Below, piece after piece: positions 1 to 11,800 of a DNA stretch of 64,000 nt (within the stretch, counting starts at the first letter, position 1; every line of letters starts with the position of its first letter). Origin of the DNA: Cymodocea nodosa (Eukaryota; Streptophyta; Magnoliopsida; Alismatales; Cymodoceaceae). The stretch covers positions 4,920,501-4,984,500 of the forward strand of contig CM072342.1 in NCBI GenBank assembly GCA_036874045.1, in the 5' to 3' direction. The translations under genes and the position numbers were made by a program. A model generated the notes under the pieces. That model worked only from the letters and a program-made list of their open reading frames with translations. It searched no databases and had not been told where the DNA came from.

Positions 1-1431
1 AAGTCAATGGATGAGAGGAGGAGAGGAGGAGGATTATGACATATTTTTCTTCTGCTTTTCTTGAAAATCAGATTAGTCCATTGGAACAAAAATGAGGCCA
101 CATTCACCCAGATGGAGAATGCTGCAGTGCTTTCTTCTTGGACTTGAATATTTGCATATATCCAATAAGGTGTCCAACAAATCACTTGTAGGATATACTC
201 AGAAATAAATCACTTATAGGATCAAATGAGAAACAAATATGTTCTTTTCTCATCCTTCGAATATTACATTCAACTTCAACATAGTAACTAAGGCATAGGA
301 TGTAATGCCTAGACGGTCACCTAAATTGCCTTAGTTCCATAATTTGAAAAAAAAAAAAATTTCTTACCATATTATGTGATTGTATTAGGAAGAGATATGG
401 TGCAATGGTAAGATTGCTTCATTGTGACCTAGAGGTTACAAATTTGAATCCTAGAAAATAATATTTCCATTTACAAAGGTAACACTCCTAAAATTGTACA
501 CTCAAACTCCACCTTGGTGAAGCCATGTGCATTAGGTTTCCTCTATTATATTATATGATTATATAATTATTAATGGATATACTTATTATAAATAATATTA
601 ATATTAGAAAGTTGTAATGTACAAAAACAAAACAATAACAGGATCAAAATGATGTCTTTTAAGAAATTTTCAGAAAAAATATATATCTAACATTAAAATG
701 CTTGATATTGTTGTTACACTTTGGCACCTAAGGAGTCATAATAATCATGAACTCCACTTGTTGGTGCACATGCATATGGAAGAGAGAATGGACAAAGAGA
801 GAAGAAGAAACATCCAAAGGAAGAACCCAATAACAAATAATAATAATAATTCAGTTCCAACTAGTAATAATATATTTGCTAATTTAAAATTTTAAATAGA
901 ATAAAATATGCTCATTTTAAAAGGAAATTTGATCCAAACTAGAATGTGATCTATTCTTTTCCATGTTCAGTTTACAAATTGATCATGATTTTTAAGTTAA
1001 TTTGAAAGACAAATTCTCCATATGGTAGGATTAAAGCATTGATCATTGTTTTCGTTGTTATTGTTGTGTTAACGCAAAATTTGATCATGCCTACAAATAA
1101 AACATCTGCAATTAATGCCTTCTGAAATTAGCTAATCAACTCAAAACTATGTCATCCCTTGATCTATTACATTTCTGATGTTTTTGTTCTTTACTTTGTT
1201 AGGTGTCTTGTCTTTCAACTTTGTACCACAGCAACTCCTTTTGTATAGGAATAATCTAGTCATTTCTTGGAATCATGATACACTTCCTTCTAAAGAGATC
1301 AAGTGCCTAAGACCCAGAGGTTTTGGAACAAAAAAGAGAGATCAGATAAAAGATCAGGAACAAAGCACATTTAAAATGATAGACAGTCGTTAAAAAATAA
1401 AAAAATGATCTGAAAAATGGGGGAAGCTCAC
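1..1431 (-). other. UTP12 intron 3 (left part), no further exon seen
   Basis: This stretch lies downstream of the last recognisable UTP12 exon on the minus strand. I looked for the next conserved WD40 exons on that strand and did not find them, so it is most likely one intron that continues past the left edge. It is AT-rich and contains one SINE-like repeat at about 388-545. Nothing else is recognisable. Confidence 0.55.
388..545 (+). mobile_element. Au-like tRNA-derived SINE
   Basis: The segment has a degenerate RNA polymerase III A box (GGTGCAATGGTAAG), then a TTGTGACCTAGAGGTTAC block leading into a B box-like TTTGAATCC, and ends with GAAGCCATGTGCATTAGG. This order and spacing match the plant Au SINE family, which ends in GCC-TGTGCACTGGG. 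It is diverged. No target duplication was found. Two other copies lie at 13270-13400 and 44707-44880. Confidence 0.65.
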
Positions 1432-3175
1432 ACTGTTCTGCTTTTTATTATGCTGATATTCCCAAAATTTGACATCACAATCAGTAGCACCTGTTACAAA
1501 ACCACTGCCATCTGGAAGCGGGGTAATGGACTGAATAGCATCAGCATGTGCTTCTATTGCTTCTATGCAACTACCACTACCAACATCAATGATTTCCAGT
1601 ACCCCACTTTTGGTACCAACAAGTGCAACTCTGTTCCCAGGAGCAAAAGAGCAGCACAGACCATACCCAGAATCGATAGTATGCAGACAAGAGCCAGTTC
1701 CTGGATTCCAAAACTTGACAGCATTGTGACTGGTTGACATCAAGAGAGTGTTGTCTGAACTAAGGGCAAGACTGCGGATATCAGAACGATGTCCAGGCAA
1801 CTCGATAGTGTGTGTTTTGGTGGCTCCACCACTCCTAATAGAATAAGCCTCTAATATGTTATTGTTCAGTGATAGTGCCAAAGTAGCAAGGTTACTACTA
1901 CCAGGATTGCCAGGAGAAAAGGCGATGGAGGTTATTTTCTTTCCTGCCCGCAATACCTGAAGAAGCTTGAACACATCTGAAACTGTTACAGTAGGGCAGT
2001 TAGCATCATGGGCAGATACCACATCACCACCTCTACCGACATTCATCTCGGCAGATCCCTTTGCCAATTTTTTCTCCTTCCGATGGATTCTCCTCTTGGC
2101 TTTTCTCCTTGACTCGGCTTCATCAAGAACAGTATATATCTCAACCATCTTCCCTGCAGCTTGACAAGCAAGAAGATTTCCAGAACTGTTGAATCTGACA
2201 GTTGCCACACGATCTTTGGACTGCCTCTGGAGTTCCCCGAAGAGTTTCAGGATTTCCCATTTACCCTTAGCAGGTTCTCCATTGATAACATCACCATCGT
2301 TACAAGGAACAGATAATGCACCAGCCTTCTCATTTGTCCCGATATGGTAAAATCGGAGTTCCGGGTCCGAAGAACCTGTTGCTAGAATCCTCTCCTCTGG
2401 GTCAACCTCCAGTGACCATATTTCAGAGTGATGGCCCCCGACTATCTGAACGCAGTGTTGTGTATCAAGGTCCCAGACTCTAACAAACTTATCCTTGGAG
2501 CAGCTGGCAAGCTTCTTGCCAGAATCCAAAAAGGCAACGTCAGTCACCTGCAAGCACACAACGCAAGAGTGATCATCATTTCGGAGATTATTTGTGTATG
2601 CAAAGTAACAAGGACTACCTGGTCATGGTGACCACGGAGACGGAAGAGGCCGGTTTCCCCGACCAAATCCCAGAGAATAACGTCGTTGTCTTTACTCCCA
2701 GATGCGAGCAAAGAAGCAGTCTTGTTGTACCGTAGGGCGGTGACAGCACCCTTGTGGCCGTTGAGCGTGCAGCCACACAACGCTTTGGAGCAGTCCCAGA
2801 CCCTAATGCTTCCATCCGCATGCCCTGTGGCCGCCTGCTCGTGACACCAATACAATCGGACCAGAGGCTAAAGGAAAAGGTAAATGGGAAAACGGAGAGG
2901 GAGTTGGTAGGATCACTTACCGACGGAGATGACGGGTTCGGAGAAGATACTATGGAGGTGATACCAAGGCGGGGCGAGGAGGAGGAAGCGTTGGAAGAGG
3001 TGTTCGAGGAGAGGAAGTTGGTGCAGATACCCTGGCGGAGGTTCCAGATACCAAGGGCATCAAGGGCGGGGGAGAGCAGGTGCTTCCCGGTGGTGTCGAA
3101 GCAGATGTTGCAGTCGAGGGAGGCGATCAAGCCAAAGGACAGCGCCTGCTCGTACCGCAAGTATGCCTTCACCAT
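1432..3175 (-). CDS. UTP12: UTP12/WDR3-like WD40 protein of the SSU processome (5' part)
   Basis: Three exons on the minus strand: 2921-3175, 2619-2834 and 1432-2547. The introns are 86 and 71 bp with GTAAGT..AG and GTAGTC..AG ends. Exon 3 probably stops at a phase-0 GTGAGC donor, because reading on gives unrelated residues and a stop at 1390. The ATG at 3175 begins [10 protein letters not shown], the family's conserved start. The 529 residues seen carry WD-repeat endings such as GSIRVWD, DVILWD, FVRVWD, AVKFWN and DVKFWE. Plant homologues run to roughly 950 residues, so the second WD40 array and the C-terminal Utp12 domain are off the left edge. Known role of the family: part of the UTP-B complex in the U3 snoRNP/SSU processome, acting in the nucleolus on 18S rRNA maturation. 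Divergent from APC2. Nothing suggests it is broken. Confidence 0.92.
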
Positions 3176-3834
3176 GTTTACTCAATCCCGATACCTCCAA
3201 TTGCTTCCTTTCCCGCTTGCCTTCCGCCGCCAGCCTCTCCTCCGGAGAGAGACGAAGCGGAAGACGGAGAGGAAACGAGGGTTTTAAGTGGGTTCTTTGA
3301 AAAAGAATCGAAAGGGTAACCACCTCTCGAATAAAGAATGGAAGGTATCGTTCATGTGTCAATTCCTACAGGTAATTTTCTCGTTGGTATCTAATTTATA
3401 AAATCATTTTGTTATTAAAATTACAATTTGTTGATATAAATATTTAATCTGTATTAAAATCTATTATGTATTAAATTTGAAACTTAATTTAAGTAATATT
3501 TATTTCCATTTTTTATTAAAAACTAATTGTAATTTGACAAAAATAATTAACTCGAGGACATTAACAAAAAAAATCATCTAATAATAAAATTTATAAGATG
3601 ACTTCCATCCTCGCATGATTTTACGGAGAGAAATAAAAATATCACTGAGAAGGTTACCAATCAACCTCATTTTTTACATCAATTTCCTTTGGAAAACTTT
3701 CCTGATGGTCCCTATTTTTATTGCTATTTTACTTTCACGGAAAAAAATAAATATATGAATAGTTAACCTATGGCATAATCTATCATGTATTAAATTTTTG
3801 TGTTAATCTAAGCATGTCTGATATTATATTTCAA
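3176..3834. other. UTP12 5' UTR and upstream spacer
   Basis: About 3176-3330 is GC-rich and purine/pyrimidine-skewed, as expected for the UTP12 leader. On the minus strand it contains AAAACCCT, a telo-box-like octamer, near 3282-3290. From about 3360 it becomes AT-rich with no recognisable gene. No convincing TATA box can be assigned by eye. Confidence 0.45.
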
Positions 3835-4345
3835 ATTTGTTAACTTACACGGGTGAGCTTTCTATATGTGAAATATCTTTTAACTTGTGGAGAAAGCATT
3901 TTATATGTCAAATATTGGCAGCTTATGTAGAATAATCTTTTATATGTTCAATTTTTTTAGTTTGAGAAGTTTTTCATGTATCGAATATTTTTGTTTTAAC
4001 TTACGTAGGAGAGTTTTTCGTATGTCAAATATTTTCTAACTTGTGTTGATGTGTTTTTCATGTGTCGAATATTTTTTTTTAACTTAAATAGAAGAGAGTT
4101 TTTTATATAGCAATTTTTTTTTAGCTCATGTAAGGAAGTTTTTCATGTGTAATTTTTTTTAGTTCATGTATCAAATATTTTTTAACTCATGTATCGGAAT
4201 TTTTTTGTGAGTCGGATATTTTTTTAGCTTATGTAGCAGAGTTTTCCATATGCCAAATATTTTTACCTCATTAGAGTTTTTTTTGTACGTGAATATTTTT
4301 TTAACTCGTGTCATTGAGCTTTTTATATGTCAATTATTTTTCCTT
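3835..4345. repeat. Degenerate AT-rich tandem repeat, unit about 45-50 bp
   Basis: A unit close to AACTTATGTAGGAGAGTTTT followed by TCATATGTCAAATATTTTT recurs about ten or eleven times. Its anchors are AACTTATGTA/AACTCGTGT, a TTTTTCATGTG block and CAAATATTTTT. Copies differ by point changes and by the length of the T run. It lies in the spacer between the divergent UTP12 and APC2 genes. Its function, if any, is unknown. Confidence 0.7.
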
Positions 4346-5850
4346 TTATTTTGCTTTTTTCTTTTTACTCCTTTTTTCCCTTCTCTTTTATGTTTCATAA
4401 CTCGATGGATCTTGACTGATTTTTTGCCTTAGCCATTTGGATTACTGCTAATTTATTGAAGTACCGTCACTCTCTTTTATGTTTCATTTTCTTTTATATT
4501 TCGACAATTTAATAGGTCATTCAGACAACTTAATGGGTTTTTTCAATATCTCAATAAGTTAATTTTGATAGCTCGATTGGATTCAGCAAATTGTTCGTTC
4601 ACCAATAGGCTTATTGTTAGCTTAGCGAACAAGCTTCTTCTTTTTCTTTAAATATGTTTAATTTTTTTTTTTTTTTTTCAACTTCAGTGAACACCTCAAA
4701 TGACTTTGAGGTGAGATTTGTACACTTGAAATTTAATGAAATTAAAATTTTTTTTGTTAAATTTTGAGTGATGAGATATTTATGTATTTTGAAATTTAAA
4801 TTTTTAAAAAAATTAATTTTCAATCAGGTAAAAAGGTTAAAAAAATAAATTATAATCAGGCAAAGCTTTTTCATTTAAAATAACGAGTCGATAAATTAAA
4901 GGAATTTACATAGGTGAAGTACAATAAAAGAAATGATTCTTGCAGAGAATGAACATAAGAAATAGAGAAGTTTATATAAGAAAAAATAAAAAGACAAGCA
5001 ACAAGCAAAGGAGTTCACGAACAATAACACACAATTAGTTCAAGTCATTAGGAGTAGAATAAAGAGATAAGTAAAGAAACAAACGATACTCTTGTGAAAA
5101 GTAGAAGAAGGTTTACTTTCTAGACTTATTGAAAAATACTTGAAACGAATAACAAGGGAATTAGAACATCTACACTTTATACTATAGGACATTGAGATTT
5201 GCCTAATATAATAAGAGTAATTTATCATATCAACTGTACAATTGGAAGAGGGGGTTGCGTTGTTTGGACAATCTGAAAATGAATGTTTAAAAAACAGATA
5301 AATACAGGATAAAAAGACTAGGTAGCAATTTTGATTTTTTTTTAAGTATAAATATTAAGATCTGTTGAACTTACCCTCTTCCTTGTTTGGAAAGTTTTAA
5401 AAGTAATATTTTTTAGTAATTAAAGATAAAATTTAATATTGATAGTTCACGTACTTATATTGAATTCATACACTTTTAATGCATGCATTTCTGTTAATGT
5501 TTTATTAGTATTTTATTAATATTTAATATATTTATTTTAAAAATAATTTATTTTATTTTAAATGTTTAAATTTTCTTAATGTATAAAAAAAACTTTTATT
5601 TCAACTTTTCGTATTTCATATATTTTAACTTTTTTTTTCCTTTATTAACTTTACATCGTGCACAAAACTTTTTATTAATCTCGGCCATACGATGAAACAA
5701 CGAAATTCCAAAGAGGCGCGAAAACCTTGTTTACGAAGTCGGACGGGTTGGCGCCTTGCCGGCCGTTGCCCTTGGCTCCTTTCTCTTGAAAGAGGGAGAA
5801 TACCTGCTTGTCTCCGCCTACATCCCCAAACCCCCCTCCCGCCACCGTTC
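4346..5850. other. APC2 upstream region, AT-rich, no gene seen
   Basis: Very AT-rich sequence with long T and A runs, for example around 4655-4680. No coding region or known transposon end is recognisable. GC content rises sharply from about 5700, where the APC2 promoter and leader must begin. Confidence 0.5.
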
Positions 5851-5858
5851 TAGGGTTT
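5851..5858 (-). promoter_or_regulatory. Telo-box in the APC2 leader
   Basis: TAGGGTTT (AAACCCTA on the minus strand) lies 12 bases before the APC2 ATG. Telo-boxes near the transcription start are common in plant genes tied to cycling cells and ribosome production. Whether this one is functional is inferred from position alone. Confidence 0.5.
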
Positions 5859-5869
5859 GGTTGGTCACC

Positions 5870-8800
5870 ATGGAGCTAGATACGCATGTCCTAGACTCAA
5901 TGGACGATGAGGCTATCGAGGAGGTTCTGCAGAGATGGGCCGGGTTCTGCGATTCTACAGAAGCTCTTCTAGGTCAAACCGGTGGCGACGGAGATGCCCG
6001 AATCGCCTATTCTGTCCAACTTCTCTGTCAATATGGCCTGGCCTCACTTGTGCAGGATCACTTCCTCCACGCCTTAGAGGTCGGTTTGTTTACTTACCCC
6101 TGCTCATATATTTTCTTCCATCTTCTCGTCAATAATTAAAAATACACACGGAACTGCTCCTTGCACCGATGCTTTATCATCATCAGCCGACGCTTTGATG
6201 ATTTACTGCATGTTCAGCTTCTTCTTCGTACGATAACCTGACTTTTGCTGTGTTCCGGGTCGTTGTACGTGAGGACTGTACCTGTGGTTTTATTGGTGAT
6301 TTTTTAGGGTAAATATATCTTCACCTTCTACCAAATGTCTGTTGTCTTACAGATGTTTGAGACGTCTGTTGTCTATTAATTATTAAATTAAGTTCAGGTT
6401 GTTGTACTCACTGGTTTAAGTCAATTAGTAATTTTTTTTAAACACAAAATCCCCGATCCATTCAAGGGGCAGGGGGCCAAAGATAGCGAAGAAAGGATAC
6501 AAAGCAGGGAGGACTACACCAAAGCCCTGCCACAAAAAAGAACACTAAAATCAATCCCAAGAAGACAAACCCTACTCGTCCACCCTCTAGGTTCGCAAGG
6601 TGTTTTCGGATAGCTACAAACGATGTTGACTCATCTTGCCTGATCTGGAAAAAGCTGCCTCTTTGGCCAGTGCATCCGCTACTCCACTGCACTCCCTATA
6701 TAGATGGCAAGCTCCACTAGTCTTCCTAATCAGATCTAAAAATAAGTTCCAAAAGGAGAAGGCCTGCCGACAGCTGCATTCTCCTGATTGGAGCATCTTC
6801 ACGACCAACAAGAAGTCCGTCTCTACTAGGATTAACCGAAGATTCACCCCCAAAGATAGACAAATGTGCAGTCCGTCCAAGATAGCCTTAAGCTTAGCAG
6901 TTGTCACCCATATACCCTTGTAGCAGTGTGAAAAAGCTGCAATCAATCAACCCTGAGAATCCCAAATTACGCCTCCACCTCTGCCATAAGAGATGGAAAG
7001 GCAACATCAACATTCTGCTTGATTTGGTTGCCCTTAGGGTGTATCCATGAGATCCAACTGAAGGAGCTCCTGGCAACTGAATACTGTTTCAACTGCATTT
7101 TCACCAGAATGACCTCATCCCAATACAACTTACATTTACAAAGGGGGAAACTGCACAGTGTATTGTGGATTCCAGCCAATCCTCTGCTTAAGATGCTAGC
7201 AAAGGATCCTTTTTCATTGCCCATAATCACCTTGCACCTCTCTTTCCATAAAGTCAATTAGTACTTACTTTTGTGTTTACTACTTGATCATATTTGGTTG
7301 AGGAGGTCATATCTCGTATTACAAAGTAAACAAATCATGGTGGAGAATGAAAAACGTTGCTATTAAATATAAACCAAATACTTTTGAAGCTACAAATATG
7401 GAACAACAACAAGGGCTTTCTGCAGACTGGATTTGGATGGAATATGGATTGATTTATGGATTTTTTTAATAATATTTTATTCTTAAAAAGCGTTACAAAC
7501 TAGAATTGGTTGAAAAGTATCTTTCAAAGTAGACCTAAGTATTGAGTCACCAAATTCAACTTAGATTTCGTAGGAAAAAATCTTTGTTAGAATTCAGTGT
7601 TGGACACATGGTGTGTTCTTTGTTAGAAGTCAACACTTGCTGTGTTCAACTTCCTTACAGAATGGTTGCGTATTGAATGAAATTCTTTATGTTCCATGTT
7701 TGCCTGCATCTTGATGGAAAATAGTTTGTTTGCATATACTATAGTTTCCATTGAATTAATCATATTATTTTCATTGTCTTTTTCAATATCATCATTTTCT
7801 GGAAGTTTCTTGTTAACTTAAATCTTTGGGGTATAATCTTCCATGTCATCCCCAGGGATTTTCTCATGAACCTTAGTTATCTTGTATTTTTCATTATAGT
7901 TTCATCTTGCACAAGAGATTGTGGGATGACAATAGCATCACAAGGTGCATAATGATGATCTATTGAATTCAAATGTGGTTAACAGATGGTACAAAGTGTG
8001 CTCGCACTATGTTGTGTGAGGACACTGAGATAGCAAAGAATCTTACCACAATCCAATTATCTAACTTGGTTAGATATTATAAAAGTGAGACACTATGCCA
8101 CAAAATTGAGGATGCTTATATAATTGATGAAAATTGTTACTAAAGGTAGCACTGTCATTAAATGGAGGATACTTATATAATTGATGTTAGCAATTACCAT
8201 TGTCTACTTGTAAATTGCAATACTCCAATGGGTGCTCTTATTTCTACAAAAGGTAGTGTACACCTGATGTAAGTAGGAGTAACTGTCGGATCACTAAGAT
8301 TGTTAAATTCAACTGAGTTCTCAGTTGAATCTAACATGCATGTGTGTGTTGTCATGGCAACTCTAATATCAAAATCTTTTCATCCTGTCTCAATGTAACC
8401 TTCGTCATGGGAGAATGTTTGATATCTACACAACTCCATGGGTAGTGTTGATGCTACTTCTGTGATATCTAAATATCACAGTGAATCAGTAATTTTGATT
8501 ATATCCTGTCAATTTGAATATTTTTACGCTTCATTTATTTAGTTTCGTCATACATTTTAAGCCTAAAACATGTGATTCACAATCAAAATTCAAAATATCA
8601 ATAATAATAATTTTTTTACCTTAAATGAAAACCATATTTTCAATATCTACACGAGCATTCCTTATTTCAATGTACAACTTTGGTAAACTCAATGAAAAAT
8701 GCAATGTATTGCTGGTGGAGATTCAAAATCCACCCAAAAATTTTTCCCCACCTTGCAAATTAAGAGCTTATTAGTGCAATAAGAATTGACAATGATCAAA

Positions 8801-11800
8801 GGGAATTCATAAGAATTGAAATGAATAGGAAAGTAGTTTTCTATCGACCAACTTTCATAGTGTTTGTGCTGTTAAGGAATTTAAAGGAAATCAAAATATG
8901 GGTATTTGTGCATGTTTAGGAATTATAAGGAAAGTAGATCATTTTATCTCAATTGTTAATTAAAAAATTAATTAAATGAACATCATTAGCATATATACAT
9001 TTTGAGCCATATTTCTATGAGAATGCTATGCATAATGAGAAAAATATAAAATCTATATTATGATATTACTAAAATTAATAACATAGAAATAGTTATACTA
9101 TTTATGTTGTTAATATTACATCAATGCTAATATTACATTATAAATTTATAATGATGTTGGTAATAATATAATATTGGTTTTATTTCAATTGCCAATGCAT
9201 TGATTAAATGTTTACACTACATTACATTCTATTATATTACACTATATTATTGGTAAAATATTATATTTATTAATAAATATATATATTGATAGTAATATCA
9301 ATATCAATATCATATCATTCTTATTAATATTATTATAACATCAACCCTTACAATATCATATCATATTTTTAAGGGGTGTTTGTGCACAATTCCCATTGAA
9401 AAAGGAAATAATGGGAATTGTTGAAAATGTTGGAAAATGGAAAACTTTGGAAATGGTAGGAGATGATAGGAAAATTTGAACATTTGTCCATGTTAGGAAA
9501 TGACAAGAAATTCTGATCTTTTTGTGTGCATCAAGAAATGAAATGACGGAAAATGAGAAATACAATTTATAATAATTTTTTTAAATAGTAAATAATAGTA
9601 CAACTTAAAAGTAATATTTTAAATAATATAATATATATTAATTATATTTTTTATATTATAGTATAATATAATATATAATACACAATTATTTTGTTATGAA
9701 TAAACTAAATTCATAACTTTATAATTTATAATGTAATATTTATTTTAAAATGTTAAGAATTCAGATGTTTGTGCATATCGAGAAATGTCAAGAAATGATA
9801 GGAAATACATTAATATTCAATTTATCCTTATACATATGTATAATATTTTGCCCAAACCACAAGCTCTTTCTTCATCCTTGCTTCATTCCTCCACAATGTT
9901 GGCTTGATTGGGCAATAATGGCTCTCAATAGGGTCAATCAGCTGAGGTGGAGTTGTCAAGTCTTGGTCTGATGATCCCACCTCTCTTGCGGTGGTCAGGA
10001 AGAATAGGAAACTACTTGTTGGCATGACGACGATGACTTCTATAGACATGATTGCGGTAGCCAATAGCAGGTAGGCAAGCGACACAACAAAAGGAGGAAG
10101 CCGACTAGGTGATGTGTGTAGGTGGGCAATGTGAGGCAGGTGGGCGATGCAATGAAAGGAGGAAGCTGTTTGGGCGACATGTGCAAGCGGGCAATGCGAG
10201 GCGAGTGGGTGAGTGTAGGTGGGCAAGCGACGAAAGGAGGAAGTTGACTAGGTGACACAAGGCAAGCGGGCAAGTGCAGGTGGGCAAGCAATGTGTATGG
10301 TGGGAGGGTTGAGATCAAGACTATGGTAATGTCTGGAGGTTTCTCCTTGTTTCGGATCGAGGGGGGAGGGTCAACAAGGTTGGGAGATCGAAGTGAACAT
10401 CTTGGGAAAATAAATACCAAGATTTCCATAAAGCACAAACACAAGAAACATTGAGAAACATTTTCCTAATGTTTCTTTTCCTAAGGTTTCTTGTAAGCAC
10501 AAACCCTCCCTTAATATATATTCTCATTAATAATATTATACTAGTATTTAGTATATTGATTATAATATTCTTATTAATATCATATTATTCTTATTAATGT
10601 TTGTTGACTCGGATTTTGGAGGTTCATCCTTTCATAGTTGATCTTATGCTCAGATAAAGGAGAAGAATTAGTATTAGATAGACATTTAGTTAGGTGTACA
10701 AACTTGTTAACTCTTCAAGAACAAGGATCTTAAAGATAACTTATTTTTTATAATAATATTGCAATACTATGGTTGTAAAGATTTTAATGAAGATAAATAT
10801 TGGTGAACATTAATATTAATATTAATGATGTAGATGCAATTATTGATTAGAACATAAATAATTAATATCATAATAATATTTGATTCTGATTAAAATAATT
10901 AATTTATATTATGTCATATAATGTTTCATTACATTATATCGTGTATAATGGTGTTGTGTTTTATTATTATAATAAATTTTGTATTTATTTTATATTTTTA
11001 TAATAGTAATAATCGTATTATATTAATTTTATTAATATTAATTAGAATTCTCACTAATTCAAGATAAAAATGTGTAAATATTATATTTATTGAAGAAGGT
11101 TGTGCTATGTATGATGTTAATATTATACCATTAATTATAAAATATTATAATAATATCATTATGATTATGATATTAATATCACCAATGTAGAAGTAATTAA
11201 TTGAAATAGAAAATATTGAAATAAATAAGCATATCAACCTATTAGTTAAAGACTCCAGTGAATTCTATTCAAATTTTGATGGGTGATAGAAAGTGCAGGA
11301 ATTAAATTTACACATGATTGAAAAGGTGAGAGAATTTACTTTCCCTTTCATTTCTTGAAATTTACACAAACACCCTTTTTTTGGATGATTGAAGGGAATT
11401 TACCTTTCCTTTCTTTTTCCTCACTTTCTTTGTGCACAACCCTTTACCCCCTAAGGAAAGGCTTGGGATTGGAGAGAATGAAGGGGTCTTTTTTGTTTGG
11501 TTTAGACCTTATGGTTGTGCCCTACACATTGTCAAAGTTGGGTTTTATAACCTGAGGGTACTTGACAAATATATTGCCTAGTTTAATTATTAAAAGAATC
11601 TGTTAGGAATTGACACTTCAATCCGTTTAAAATTAGTATTTAAAGTGTCATGTTCTTATGGAGAACACACCAGACCTCCAACACAGTTTTTCTCTCAGAT
11701 CCAGGTCAATTCGACAATGGCAATGCTGAATTCTTACAATTTTTTCCCTAGGGTGTTAGTGATCCGAGATGAATTTTGTGGTTCAACCAATGGATGTTTG

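Larger units (their letters stand above)
8756..11470. mobile_element. Probable nonautonomous TIR element with subterminal repeats
   Basis: The ends carry inverted, repeated TGTTTGTGC-type motifs with AGGAAAT-rich tails: near 8858-8870 and 8900-8915 on the left, and as ACACAAACACCC and TTTGTGCACAACCC near 11360-11445 on the right. Inside, AT-rich sequence surrounds a better-defined element at 9373-10510. No transposase is present. The superfamily is unresolved; the TGTTTGTG ends recall PIF/Harbinger-type elements, but the duplication is not defined. Confidence 0.4.

Noticed and set aside
388-480. A tRNA gene
   Set aside because: Only the pol III boxes are tRNA-like; there is no cloverleaf or CCA-compatible acceptor stem, and the tail matches Au SINEs.
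1390-1431. UTP12 ending at the stop at 1390
   Set aside because: The last residues (after QNS) do not fit the family, a phase-0 GTGAGC donor lies at the junction, and about 420 conserved residues would be missing.
2754-3319. Plus-strand open frames over the UTP12 exons
   Set aside because: Antisense shadows of UTP12 exons 1 and 2 and the leader.
4250-4432. A small hydrophobic protein
   Set aside because: T-rich tandem repeat read as Phe/Leu; no start context or conservation.
5756-5869. N-terminal extension of APC2 exon 1 by 38 codons
   Set aside because: The upstream codons begin at TTG, not ATG, and look like translated leader (PPSRHRSR). The ATG at 5870 is the first one and fits the family's start.
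9369-10514. A piggyBac element because of the TTAA flanks
   Set aside because: The ends do not look like piggyBac termini, that superfamily is not typical of plants, and TTAA may be a 3-bp TTA/TAA duplication plus a terminal base.
9828-10527. Four overlapping minus-strand Pro/His/Leu-rich open frames
   Set aside because: They are by-products of the GC-rich tandem repeat inside the TIR element; no domain.
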